From Histoplasma ohiense (lineage: Eukaryota; Ascomycota; Eurotiomycetes; Onygenales; Ajellomycetaceae), in assembly GCA_017607445.1 (NCBI GenBank), contig JAEVHH010000005.1, positions 62,001 through 126,000 of the forward strand: DNA of 64,000 nucleotides. Direction: 5' to 3'. The notes beneath the pieces are model-generated. The model searched no databases and had not been told where the DNA came from. It saw only the letters and a list, made by a program, of their open reading frames with translations. Below are positions 11,410 through 21,946 of the stretch, piece after piece (within the stretch, counting starts at the first letter, position 1; the number at the start of each line of letters is the position of its first letter). Position numbers and translations under genes: made by a program.

Positions 11410-11522
11410 TATTATTATCAGTGAAAAGTTTTAATAGATTAATATCTCATAATCTATGCAGATCAGTTAAAAAACCCCTCAAGATGAGATCAGAGTTCAA
11501 GCCCCACTGAGATTTCAGTGCA
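11410..11522 (+). repeat. tRNA-like head of a possible SINE
   Basis: The stretch contains CTCATAATCT, like a Met-type anticodon loop, and about 45 bases later AGTTCAAGCCCCAC, close to the RNA polymerase III B-box GGTTCRANNCC. These sit directly upstream of repeat copy B in the same orientation, the order expected of a tRNA-derived SINE. Stem pairing is poor, so a functional tRNA is unlikely. The assignment is tentative. Confidence 0.3.
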
Positions 11523-11530
11523 TCAAAGTG

Positions 11531-11606
11531 GTTTATGTTGGGGGTTTGGATTGGTTCGCCCCCTCGACTACCGGCATAACGCTGGTGGTGATCGAGCTCT
11601 TTTGCC
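11531..11606 (+). repeat. Dispersed SINE-like repeat, copy B
   Basis: The segment runs from GTTTATGTTGGGGGTTTGGA to CTGGTGGTGATCGAGCTC and TTTTGCC. It is the inverse counterpart of copy A over about 75 bp. It follows the tRNA-like segment at 11410-11522 and so may be the body and 3' end of the same element. Confidence 0.65.
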
Positions 11607-12135
11607 ATAGTGCCTAACAGTTTAGTTCCAGGTTTGCACGGGAAAAAATCTTTCCACCCGTGGGCAGCACCTATTGTTCGAAGAGGGCTATGTTTTAGCT
11701 TCCTGAATGCAGGGCCCGTATTTGGGTAATTGATGGACGGTTTTATGGCACTATTTCGATACTAGGGGGGAAAAGAATATAAGTAAAATATGCTCGCCCT
11801 CAGGTGAGATCATATTTGTATATATGTATGTACATGTATAATGAGGTCATAAAACACGTCCATTCACGTGTCGGCAGCCAAGGAATAAAACAGCTGCTCA
11901 TCCGGAAAAAGGTGGTCAAGCACGCATCACGATAAGCAGATATTGAGCTACTATCCGTGGACAACCTGTGAGTTTAGAAAAATACGGATGGTAAACGATC
12001 CCTAACTTGTACCCGATGCACAATACCTATCAGACCGCTCAAGCGCGGGACATAATTGATTCAGTTCCCCGATGCGATGACTTAACTACTGGTCGCGAGA
12101 TCCAATAATGGACAAGTCAGGAGCTAACGCTCGAA

Positions 12136-15027
12136 TTAGAACTTGACTTCATGGAACAGGGATGCTCTAACTTGGATGAGAGCAGCCAACTCCAGAATAA
12201 ACTCATACAGGATGATAGTGTTGGTAAGGACGTGTCCAAGTGTAACGGTATCAGATGGAGACATCGCAGACTCGGATCCTGAGCTATCACCTGGATGATC
12301 GGGCAAGGAAATAGACCTGTCGGTTTCGGAAGTTCCATAGCTAGAGGAAACGTCTGACAAATCTATCTTGATAAGGGTCGCAAGTCGTTTTCGAAGATCT
12401 TCCGATGCTATCGACGGGCGAGTTGTTAAGTCTAGCCCAGAAGGCATTTGCATTTGAGAGGTTTCACGGGAAGAGGAATTAAAAACTGATCTCGAACTGG
12501 AATTTGCAAAAGAGCGCGACGACAAAGAATCTGTACGCTCAGCAAGTGATATTCCGCGATCCCATGACGAATCATAGTGGTGACCAATCTTAGCCGAGTC
12601 TTGTCCCTGCCGCCCAGTTGATGGTCTCAAGTAGGATTCGGAAGTTTTAAACTCAAAAGTGTCGTCAGGGCCGTTCCCATCGCTGGAATGAAGTAAATGT
12701 CTGTGGGCTGCGACCAGGATGTCAAAATCAGATATTTCTAATCGCCATTGTTCGACTCTGTGTACTAGCTTTTGGATTGCGTGAGATACCAATGGCGGAG
12801 GAAAAGATGGGCGGTTCTGGGATAGGTTGGTTTTGCCAGCATGATCTTCGTTTGAACCAGCGAAATTCCGATTTGTAGTGTCATAGTTGTAATTCTGAGA
12901 ATCAACAAGGAGCCACCCATCCAAGGATATGTAATTCGAAGATGCCAAACCTGTAATAGCCTCCGTCAGGGCTAGATTCATGACGACACTATTAGTGAAA
13001 AAGCACTCCATCCTACAAACCATTCCCCGTAATATATCATCATTAGACTGCAGAAGCAACGAGGGTTTCAGGTTGGCATCAATAGCTTGGCCTCCGGCTG
13101 GATCTATGATCTGCTTACGTAAGTCCAACAGCGCAGTCGCGTCAAGAAGATAATTTTGATATGATTGATCTAAATAGGGATCTTCGAGAACTGATTTTGC
13201 TAAGCCAATTAGGTGGTGTAATTCTGCATGAAGCGTGCCAATGGGCATGATGCACACGGTTTCAGGGTTCTGAACTGTTTTGATCAGAGAGCTTGAAAAA
13301 GTATGGTGCCGTTGAAAAATCACAGTCATAAGCTGGAGGGTAGCCACCACTGTCGAAGGGTTGTTGGATCTAATACTTATCAACAAGAGGTCGACCAAGT
13401 TAAAAAGTTCTGGTGATGGTTTTGCTGCAGCTTCCGCGAATGAAGCCAGGAGATCAATAGACTTGCGGCGGCTGAGAGACATTCGCAACTCGCTCTTGGG
13501 AATCTTGATAGCAGGTTCACCCCCCATGGATGAGGCCAGTAGAAAATGCAAAATTCGGTGGACTAGATCTGGCTGGTCTATGGATTCCAAGATGCGGCAA
13601 AGGTAGGTTATAACAGCGGAAGTAGAGCCGCCGTCAACGTCCGATGACTCCAAAAGAGACGGATAACTATATCACTATCAGCTGACGACAAATGGCCGAT
13701 AGCTCTGTCCCAGGGTCAAGCATACAGGAGTTGTTGAAGAAACAAGACCTGAAAATGATCTAGCAGTGTGTCGTTCACTTCCGCAGATTTACAATGCTCA
13801 ACAGTATCCTGCCAGAAAAACAAGTAAGAAAGAAATGCATCCATATGTGCCCCGAGTTTGGGCCGAGCTGCCGTTTCCGCTGGTACGTAGTCAGACAACG
13901 CGACAATAAGGGGCATATTCTTGCCAGTATTCGAGAAAGTAAGCTTTCTATTGACTATGGTTTAAGCAAGTATTCGGTGATGTAATCAGCAAGATACGGA
14001 TACGGACCTATTCAATTGGCTATAAAGCGCTCCGAGACCCGTAGCCATTAATGTTGCAAGGTCACTTTCAATTAGCCATCGCTCAAGTTCTTTTGATCGC
14101 GATGCTGTCTCAATGATATAGAGTAGGCCGGTACGGGCGAAATCACCCGATCTGCCTTCATGATGAACATAGTCGATTAAGAGATAGAAGAGCGGGAAAT
14201 CGTCCTTGCGCGTTGCACCAGCAAACTCCTTTCCGGCCTCCACTAGTTCGGGTTTCCGATTACCGTGGCCTTTCGGATAAAACCAAGCAGGAAGAATATC
14301 AGGGCGTAATCTAATGTTGTTTGCAACTCCGAAGAGCAGCTCCACAAGCCTCCCTTCCCCTTCCTCGCCAGCAGTGCCCGCTTTGCAAACCAGGTCGACT
14401 AGCGCCCTGGCGAATGTCCGACTATCAACGACGCCATCAACTTCAGCATCAATTAATGTATTGAAGAGGACGGCAGATTTTGAGATGGCTCCAGGATCAC
14501 ACGAGAACAATGCGAGTTTTGTGACAGTTAAATATACTTGCGACGTGGCAGCAAAGGCATGACACGGATGGGGTGCAGGGCCGCGAGATTCGTCATTAAG
14601 GACTGAATTAAGACGATCGAGGCAGCTTCGGACCTGAGGAATGGAAGCGTCGCCGGAATCATTCGGACCCGTCCGCCAAATTTGCTAATAAAAGGGTTAT
14701 TTACGCCCCAGTGTCAGTGTCTTCAGCCCTCAAATCCTCTATGGAATTTCCGTCCTCAGAAAAAATATTTATATAACGTAGCTTCTACTTCGGAAGCGGC
14801 CAGTGAAAGGGATAGGCATCGTCTTACATCTAGAGTATTGCATGTAGATGTAAATGTTGCTAGACGCTTAGCAGCAGAGTAGCCCCGAAGGCCCTTTGAT
14901 GACGAGAGACCAGAACCCCCAATCAGGCGAGACCACTGTTGAACACGCGAATTAGTTAGTAGGTATGCGAGATGCTGAGATTTCAGTAAGGTGTGAGAGT
15001 TCATGGTCAGGAACCTACAAAGTCCAT
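12136..15027 (-). CDS. fhipA: FHIP/RAI16-like protein (FHF complex subunit)
   Basis: Five exons (15027-15019, 14935-14828, 14684-14008, 13947-13726, 13666-12136) sum to 849 codons including the stop. The micro-exon ATG GAC TTT gives MDF and splices to WSRLIGGSGL, the N-terminus I recall for fungal members. Further marks are the helical N-terminal half with DSRTFARALVDLVCK and the long C-terminal repeat-like region. The terminus LAALIQVRASLFHEVKF closely resembles the conserved end of the family. FHIP proteins bind Hook and FTS and couple cytoplasmic dynein to early endosomes; in Aspergillus nidulans the protein is FhipA. A Ser-rich, probably disordered insert lies around residues 650-760. The gene lies tail-to-head with the ABC transporter, whose stop is 610 bp upstream of this ATG. 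Confidence 0.9.
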
Positions 15028-15636
15028 GGTTTCAGAATCGAGAGCATGTTCTTCTACAAGAGTATCAGGCGGTGCCTCATCTAAGTACGGAGTAAGGCAC
15101 TTTGGTACAGAGTCAGATACCATGGATGTCGGCCCGACTATTCAGCCACTCAGACCTGTTGGCCCTAGGCTGCCTATCACGGACTAGCGCACCGCACACA
15201 TATGCCTCAGCTGCCTACATGCTAATACAACCACTTAGACTCTTCTAAATAGGAAGCTCAGAAATCGGTATTCAACATCATAAGCACACCAAGGCTCATA
15301 TTCTTACGCAGCACACTACATCCTTGAAGCTGATAAGCTGAAGCTATTGAGTAAAGATTGGAAGCATGCCGAATGCTCAAGCAATGCGTTTTCCGTTGAG
15401 CCTGGCTCTTAGATTTAGGCCCCTTTCATAGCTTTGGGCAGTTCGGTACCGCATGTAGGTCGGGTTATTGTGGTTGCACTTGGGGCACTTCATGGTTGAT
15501 GGCTGCGATGGAGAAGGAGCATCTTAGGAAGGTTAAGATTGCAGCCAATGTATTTGGAGATAGCTGAAGAATGTTCCATTTCTACTCTATTTTCAATTTA
15601 TCAACAACTTGTAATTCGAAGCTAAACAATAGGCAT
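15028..15636. other. Promoter region of the FHIP gene, no gene seen
   Basis: About 610 bp between the FHIP start and the ABC transporter stop. It must hold the FHIP promoter and the transporter terminator. No frame or repeat was recognised. Confidence 0.45.
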
Positions 15637-18081
15637 CTACCCCTTCGAATAAATGAATTGGTTTTGCCACAGGGCGTGGTATCTCTCTCCCCTTTCCAGC
15701 AATCCAGTATGAGTACCTCTCTCAATGACCTTGCCCTCTTGCAGCACAAGTATCTCGTTCGCCCTGACAATGGTGGACAAACGGTGGGCAATGATAAAAG
15801 TGGTTCTCTTCCTGCTCAACTTTTTCAACGCACCCTGAATTTCTGATTCAGTCTCGGAGTCAACAGCGCTAGTTGCCTCATCTAAGATTAGTATTGGCGG
15901 ATCTTTCAAGAAGACTCTGGCGATTGCCAACCGCTGCAGTTCACCTCCTGACAGCTTAACACCCAGCTCTCCGACCTGAGTGTTATAGCCCTCTGGGAAC
16001 GTGAGAATATTGTCATGGATAGCTGCTGCTCGGCAAGCATTGTAAATCTCTTCATTAGAAGCAGAAAGTTTAGCATATCGGAGGTTTTCCATGATTGTTG
16101 TATTGAATAGAAGGGGGTTCTGTGGAACCACTCCGATGACGTCTCGCAGCGATCTTTGAGTCACATCACGGATGTCATGGCCGTCGACCTTGATGTGGCC
16201 AGAAGTAACATCGTAAAACCGGAGCAGAAGCTTCATGAGCGATGATTTTCCCGACCCAGTAGCGCCAACTAACGCAATAGTCTCTCCAGGTGCAGCGGAG
16301 ATACTTACATCCCTGACCGCAGTTCTCTTGGAATCATATGTAAAGTTCACGTGTTCAAACTCTACTGCGCCCTCAACTACGCCAAGATCGGGAGCTCCGT
16401 CCTTGTCTGCAACGGTGGATTTGGTCGTGAGCAAGTCGAGCAACCGCTCCGCATCAACGAGGTCCGACATGAGATATCGGTATTCGTGAGAGAGAAATTT
16501 GATGGGCCAAACCAGGTACTCCCAGTACTGAATCAAAAAGACAAGGTCTCCTGGGGAGGCACGTCCCTCGTAGACTTCATGGGCGACAAGACACGCAAGG
16601 AGGAAAAATGTGAACGGCATCATCGCCTCTGTCAGCGCCTTAATATAGGCATCTCGCGTTGACCAGTCTTTCTTCGCTACGAGATGCCTGTCCACAGCAC
16701 AACCGAACTTAAACTTCTCGTGGTCAAACATGCTGAACAACGACACGGTTTGCCAACCTTGAACAGCCTGGTGCATGACCCGAGCCTCCTGCCTCTGTGC
16801 TTTGGTCATCCGCCGACGGTTATCAATGTTCCAGCCGGATGTTATCACTTCAAGTGAAAGAAACATGAGTGAGGAGAAGAGCATGCAAATGGCAACGGAG
16901 GGGTTAAATTTAAGATACAGGAAGACAAAGGCAATAAACATGTCGACAATAGTGGGAAGAATCTCTAAAATAGCTGTCTCAAGGACCCTGGTCAGCGCGT
17001 CCCCTTGCTCGATAGCCTTCATAATTTCCGCAGAATCTCTGCCCGAGTGGAACTCCATTGCCAAACTCATGACGTGGTTGAAGGCGGTGCTTGTGAGCTG
17101 CCGGTACGAGAATTGCTCCACTGGGATTTTTGAGAGCGCTTCAATAAGGCCGACACCAGAGTCGTCATGCAACAGGCTCAGAATCAGGTAGATAGATAGA
17201 TCGGCATATGGCAACTGCCGTGAGAGAAGCTTGTCGGTTACGATTCCAAGCTGGCGGGGAACTAAGATGTTCAGCAAACGGTTGGCAATCAGGCAAAACA
17301 CGCAGGTAAAAAGGCAAGCCTGGACCTTTAAATCCCTTTTGGGGATCAAACACGGGAGAAAAACCTTGAACTTGTTGAGGTATGTTGTCCAATTCCCCCT
17401 CTTGCGAAGCTGGCCTATCCGAGAGTCCCTGCGACCACTATCTTCATCACTATCGTCTCCATCTGAATCGCAGCCGCCATCTCCCTCACTAGAAAAATAA
17501 CCTTCTCCACTGGCAGATCGAGATAACACGGACTCGGTGCCGTAGGAAGCTTGGCTTGTTGCAGGTTCGCCGTCCTCATTGATGAGGGGCACGGTGTCCT
17601 CCGGTCCAAATGTCTTCTCACGGCTGGCAATGTAACCGACGAGAAAACTTGCAACAATGAGTAGTCGAATGGAAGCGATAGTCAATAATGCCGTGTATTC
17701 GACAGCCGCCCCATGATACACTGCATTCAGTACCAGGATAGGAATAGCAAACCCGAGTGTGATTGAAGTAAGACCAAGGGTTCCGGGAAAGAGGAAAGTC
17801 TTTCGCAAGTGCGCAAACCATGCTAAACCATAGAATACAGCGGCAACAAATCGATCTGCCGTGATTTCATCGCGATGGAGAGAAATAAGAACTATTTCGA
17901 CAATGTAAGATATAGCGACAACCGACTTCCCAACTAACCGCAGAGCGGTTTCTCCCGAGCCCTGCAACCTGGGAGACGATTTTTGGCCATAATTGAAAAC
18001 GAAGGACGCAATGGTGAAAAGGAGTATAGTTGCCGTAGCTATGACATACAGCACCTTGAGGACCTCTGAAACCTGAACCAT
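15637..18081 (-). CDS. hmt1: HMT1-type vacuolar half ABC transporter (ABCB family)
   Basis: An intronless 814-residue frame from the ATG at 18081. A hydrophobic N-terminal domain of about five membrane segments (residues 1-155) precedes an acidic Ser/Asp-rich linker (about 185-215). A six-helix ABC membrane domain and one nucleotide-binding domain follow. Walker A is GATGSGKSSL, the signature is LSGGELQRLAIAR and Walker B is ILILDEATSAVD, with the H-loop in IIAHRLSTI. The extra N-terminal membrane domain plus a single NBD is the layout of S. pombe Hmt1 and human ABCB6. Hmt1 works as a homodimer in the vacuolar membrane and confers cadmium tolerance by moving phytochelatin or related thiol conjugates. 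All catalytic motifs are intact, and the length fits (Hmt1 is about 830). Confidence 0.92.
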   Translation of the reverse strand: MVQVSEVLKVLYVIATATILLFTIASFVFNYGQKSSPRLQGSGETALRLVGKSVVAISYIVEIVLISLHRDEITADRFVAAVFYGLAWFAHLRKTFLFPGTLGLTSITLGFAIPILVLNAVYHGAAVEYTALLTIASIRLLIVASFLVGYIASREKTFGPEDTVPLINEDGEPATSQASYGTESVLSRSASGEGYFSSEGDGGCDSDGDDSDEDSGRRDSRIGQLRKRGNWTTYLNKFKVFLPCLIPKRDLKVQACLFTCVFCLIANRLLNILVPRQLGIVTDKLLSRQLPYADLSIYLILSLLHDDSGVGLIEALSKIPVEQFSYRQLTSTAFNHVMSLAMEFHSGRDSAEIMKAIEQGDALTRVLETAILEILPTIVDMFIAFVFLYLKFNPSVAICMLFSSLMFLSLEVITSGWNIDNRRRMTKAQRQEARVMHQAVQGWQTVSLFSMFDHEKFKFGCAVDRHLVAKKDWSTRDAYIKALTEAMMPFTFFLLACLVAHEVYEGRASPGDLVFLIQYWEYLVWPIKFLSHEYRYLMSDLVDAERLLDLLTTKSTVADKDGAPDLGVVEGAVEFEHVNFTYDSKRTAVRDVSISAAPGETIALVGATGSGKSSLMKLLLRFYDVTSGHIKVDGHDIRDVTQRSLRDVIGVVPQNPLLFNTTIMENLRYAKLSASNEEIYNACRAAAIHDNILTFPEGYNTQVGELGVKLSGGELQRLAIARVFLKDPPILILDEATSAVDSETESEIQGALKKLSRKRTTFIIAHRLSTIVRANEILVLQEGKVIERGTHTGLLERGERYHALWQNQFIYSKG

Positions 18082-18084
18082 TGT

Positions 18085-19840
18085 TACACTTCCAGCTAGA
18101 TTCTCACGCCAGCATTGTGCTGATGATGGTTCATTCGGAGGAATCCCAGTGAGAATATATTCCTAGATCTAGCTGTCTGGAATGAATAACACTGCTTCAT
18201 GGTCTATGGGTCACAGTGACTCACTTGTTATACCGATAAACCGCGGGCTTGGGATAACAGGTCATCGTACGGCTGGAAATCGTGGGCATACAATTGGGCG
18301 CGCGCTGGGTGACACTGGATGTTGATCCGATTCAGCTGAAACCAACAATGAATGACGTGAGTAATGACTAGCACTCGCTCAATTCTTCCAGGCTAGTTCC
18401 TGGGGCAAAGCTGAAAACATCAAGCTAATATGAAAATAATACTAGGGGATGCCAAGATGAATGAGTTCAAACAGATTGTCAACAGAAAACAGAATATTTT
18501 CTAATAGTTTTCATACACCACTCAAAATCACTGTAGATCCAAAGCTAGAAGTAGTTAATACTTCTCAAGGACAATTAATGACTAAAACCTACCTGATTTG
18601 AAATGGAATTTCCATTCTTCAACTACTGTGATCAATGAGAGCACTGAGCAGAAATGCTTTTGTAAGGCAGAGGCTGCTACAGTGCTGCGTGCAACATGCA
18701 AGGAAGCGAAAAGAAGGAGTAAATTGCGTAAATACTTGTAACTTTTAGATACAGCAAATCCTTTCAAAAGTTTTGATGAATTTAAGTTATGTAATATTGT
18801 TCCCATTCTCAAGAATCTTCATTCCCCAGCACCTTGAGATTTAGACCATTCTTTAGTTAAGCTGTAGTGGTTTATTCAGGTGCCACAGGCACTAAACCCC
18901 CTAGAACCCTGCTGTAACTAGTGGTTACAATAATCAAGCTTTTGATAGGATCCCTCATAGACAATAACCAAAAGTTCTTTCAATACTTCAAAAAATATAT
19001 AATGAACGGAGGTATTTTTACTATATGTAAAAAAAAACAAATCAACAGGAAACATAACCATTCACTAAACAGAATATTGAGATTTACTGAATCTTTCTAC
19101 ATTAGTCAATAATCTGTACAAAAAGCAGATCTAGAAGTATTGATATCAATGCCCAGTATTAAACAGTTCTATCATTTTTAAAAGGGTTTTGTGTTTGTCT
19201 ATTCTAAGTAACTATTCAGTATATCTAGAATTTTAATAGCCTGTATATTATCTACATCATCGCCTGATGTTGTGCTGCGGATATTAGTATTTTATTTTCA
19301 TGCACTTTTAGTAAAACCATTTCAGCCCTATCCTCCTCATATCTTTCACCGTTCTTCTTCTACAAAGTATGATTTGGGAGAAGTTGTCTCTTATAAAGTT
19401 ATATTTAATTATCATGGGGATGCATTGCTCTCCTCATCTTCCGACCAGACCATGCAGGGGGAAATAAATAAAATAAAAGTAACAGTAAAAAAAATTTTTT
19501 TTTTAAAAAAAAAAAAAAAAAAAAAAATTTATAGGGAAAACATACAAAACAAACTAATAATATACTACTCCCATGGCTCATTCTCCAAGGAATCCTCGGA
19601 TGCTAATCACCAGATACCTGGACACATAAAGTGACGCGTAGTCTGTTACAAACAACAAAAACAGGATCACAACTTATGGCTCCAGCTAACCAAAGAGAAA
19701 ATACCCTAAACCCAATGAACACCCCGTTTCCCTAATAATGCTTACACCAAAGGCACAGGAAAGGAAAAGATTCGAGTGGAGACAAAGGAAGAATACGGAG
19801 AGTACATAGTAGCAGGGGTAGAGTTAAGAACAATTAATGT
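18085..19840. other. AT-rich spacer, no intact gene
   Basis: From about 18400 to 19560 the sequence is AT-rich and CpG-poor, similar to the other islands. No transposon protein could be recognised. A T10-A23 homopolymer pair lies at 19495-19527. The part next to the transporter holds its promoter. Confidence 0.55.
19495..19527. repeat. T-run followed by A-run
   Basis: About ten T followed by about 23 A. It may be a retroposed poly(A) tail or simple slippage, and the exact length may be unreliable in assemblies. Confidence 0.6.
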
Positions 19841-19844
19841 CATG

Positions 19845-20680
19845 CTAGAAATCATCCTGGTTTTCTTTCTTTCGACGTCCCCCGGCTTTTTTCCTGCGTC
19901 CGTCATTTTGATCACTCCCATCATCATCCTTCTTTCCGCCAGAACTGTGATCAGGGACTTTGGAAATAATGTCCGCAAGAAAATCAAGAACCTCGTCCTT
20001 GCTAATGGCTTCTTTGAGATGGGCTGCGGTCACTCGCTTGGAAGATCGGTGCCTCGCTTCTTTCGCTGCTTTCGTGACGAGGGAAATCATGAATAACTCG
20101 AGCGCTTTGGCTATAATTTAAAAATTAACGTCGGCTGTGTCAACATGAGGGAGGGAGCAAGGAGGCAGAAGAGAAGCTGGATAGGACACATACAAACGGC
20201 AATTGGAGTGACTTGGGCAACTTTGCCAACATCTTCGTCGGCCTGCATAATACGCTTGATCCTCGCGACTGGAAACTTCGTTCTGACCTCGATTCCTCCA
20301 GAAGACTGTGAAGGCGCGGTCCTCCTCGTATTGTTTGAATGGTTCTCTGGTGCTGGTGGGGACTCAGGCGATGCATGCCAGTCCATGGGTGGTTGCTCCG
20401 CAGCGGCCCGCGATCTAGTTTGCGGGGGCATGATATGCGGGGAGTAGTTTGTATCGAGGGGTTGGGGGATGTATTGTTGGGCTGCCCGTTGGAATTGCGG
20501 CTGGGGCTGGGGCGCCTGTGGGTTGAAGAAAGGCGACGCGTCGTACGAGGCTCTGTGGGCCAGAGGACTGTTAAGGGGGTAAGGGGTCTGTCCGTAGGGA
20601 CTTGGGGGAAGCTGGAGGGACCCGGGAAAGCCAGAAAAGTCTGGGGATCGGGGTCTGTACGAGTTATCTTGGTCTGTCAT
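19845..20680 (-). CDS. bur6: NC2-alpha / Bur6 (DRAP1), histone-fold corepressor
   Basis: Two exons (20680-20194 and 20110-19845) joined by an 83-nt intron give 250 residues. The ATG at 20680 (MTDQDNSYRP) is the first true ATG, because the frame upstream has only GTG. A Pro/Gln-rich N-terminal region of about 125 residues precedes the histone fold, which reads TKFPVARIKRIMQADEDVGKVAQVTPIAV, then SKALELFMISLVTKAAKEA and SSKRVTAAHLKEAI...FLADIISKVPD. A Lys/Arg-rich tail ends the protein. NC2-alpha pairs with NC2-beta (Dr1/Ncb2) on TBP-bound promoters and blocks TFIIA and TFIIB entry. CBF/NF-YC family proteins share the fold, but the DEDVGKVAQ and DFLADIISKVPD segments favour NC2-alpha. Confidence 0.9.
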
Positions 20681-21946
20681 CGCTGGGGCCAGAGGTGTCA
20701 GCACGGTTGGATATAAAGTCACATCAATATGTGTCCATGTTGTGTGATGAAAACGTGGTCTAACTCCATGGATGGAGAAGATTTCCAGACAGTCGATTGC
20801 ATTCTCGAGCGCGGTGTGCGGTCCGGAAGTGGACAGGGCTCAGAAGACAGGAATGACGGGACGCAGAAAGAGAGAGAAAAAATAATGGGGATAGCATTTG
20901 AGAAACACCTTACCTGGCAGTTATATTATGTTGCGGTATTGTGAGTGGGCCAAGCAAGCTTTTTGAGATAGCAGGATGCGGGCTTAGTCGCACTCGCCTA
21001 CCAGATAGAGTAGAGGTGAAGAGGTGAATATAGGAATCGAGGTAATAGTCCAGTCTTGCTCGGTATTGACTGCAGGCACAAACCTGCCCGTCCGGGGCCA
21101 ACAACAGGGTGCGGCTGCTCGGTGGTGAAGCGGGATGAACAGATATGAGGGATGTAATTATCACCACCCATCTAAAACGAACACGTGACGGATATAGATA
21201 ACCATGTGTAAGATGCGTGGCAATAGCTGTCAAAGAGCAAAGCTTATTGTCACAACCAGTCGTGGTCTCGAGTGGAATGTATTTTGCTGTTTCTGCTCTG
21301 AGAGTGAGGGCGGCCCGGGCCTTTTTATTTAATTCTTTTCGTGGTCGCGGCGCTGTCACCCCTCATCTAATACTTCTTCTTGTTTTGTTTTATCTTTGAG
21401 CCAGTAAGAAATGAATACAGAAATACAGCCATACAAACACATGCAGAAAATATAAGCAAACATAGAGTATTGTTTCTGAGAACTGTAGCAACCAACCCAG
21501 TACATTAATATCGAGGTACAAATTGGGGGTTAATTTACTACATTAGATGAGGCATTCTCTCAAGCCGAGAGCTAAACTGCTCGTTATCAGTTACAGTAGG
21601 TCGTTTGTATCTGTGCAAGGCCCCAGAGCAAGGAAAAATCGGCGCCGGACCGCTATTTAATCCGAGTTCGATTCAGGAATTTTCTCAAGGGCTTGCGAGA
21701 AACGACCAACTTGATCACCGATTGAAAACTCCAACAGCCAGCTCCCCAACAGCAACCTTAGAATCAGGGTCGGTTACCCCGATTCCCCTGACCTCAGGTG
21801 CTGCCTTTGTTGCGTGCCTTGTCCGTTTGGCTTCAGAATGGTTCCCAGCACGTGTCTGGTTCCCCTCAGCTCTCCATCTTGATCCTCACCCAGCCCACTC
21901 CCTATTCGTTGCTCGGCTGTAGACCTACTGTCTCATAACTCTGAAC
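20681..21946. promoter_or_regulatory. Divergent intergenic region, NC2-alpha / RING-RS gene
   Basis: About 1.27 kb separates two divergently transcribed start codons, so both promoters and 5' leaders must lie here. No protein frame is convincing. I cannot assign individual binding sites. Confidence 0.55.

Larger units (their letters stand above)
10350..12135. other. AT-rich to mixed spacer with dispersed repeats
   Basis: No protein-coding frame is convincing here. The segment holds two oppositely oriented copies of a dispersed repeat (11163-11240 and 11531-11606) and a tRNA-like stretch (about 11410-11520), described separately. AT content stays high to about 11460 and normalises before the FHIP gene end at 12136. 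Confidence 0.5.

Noticed and set aside
20910..21359. 149-codon minus-strand frame upstream of NC2-alpha
   Set aside because: No domain, no consistent coding signal and no true ATG support; probably 5' leader or promoter DNA.
21660..21680. GAGTTCGATTC resembling a tRNA B-box
   Set aside because: No matching A-box, anticodon arm or acceptor stem was found at the right distance upstream.
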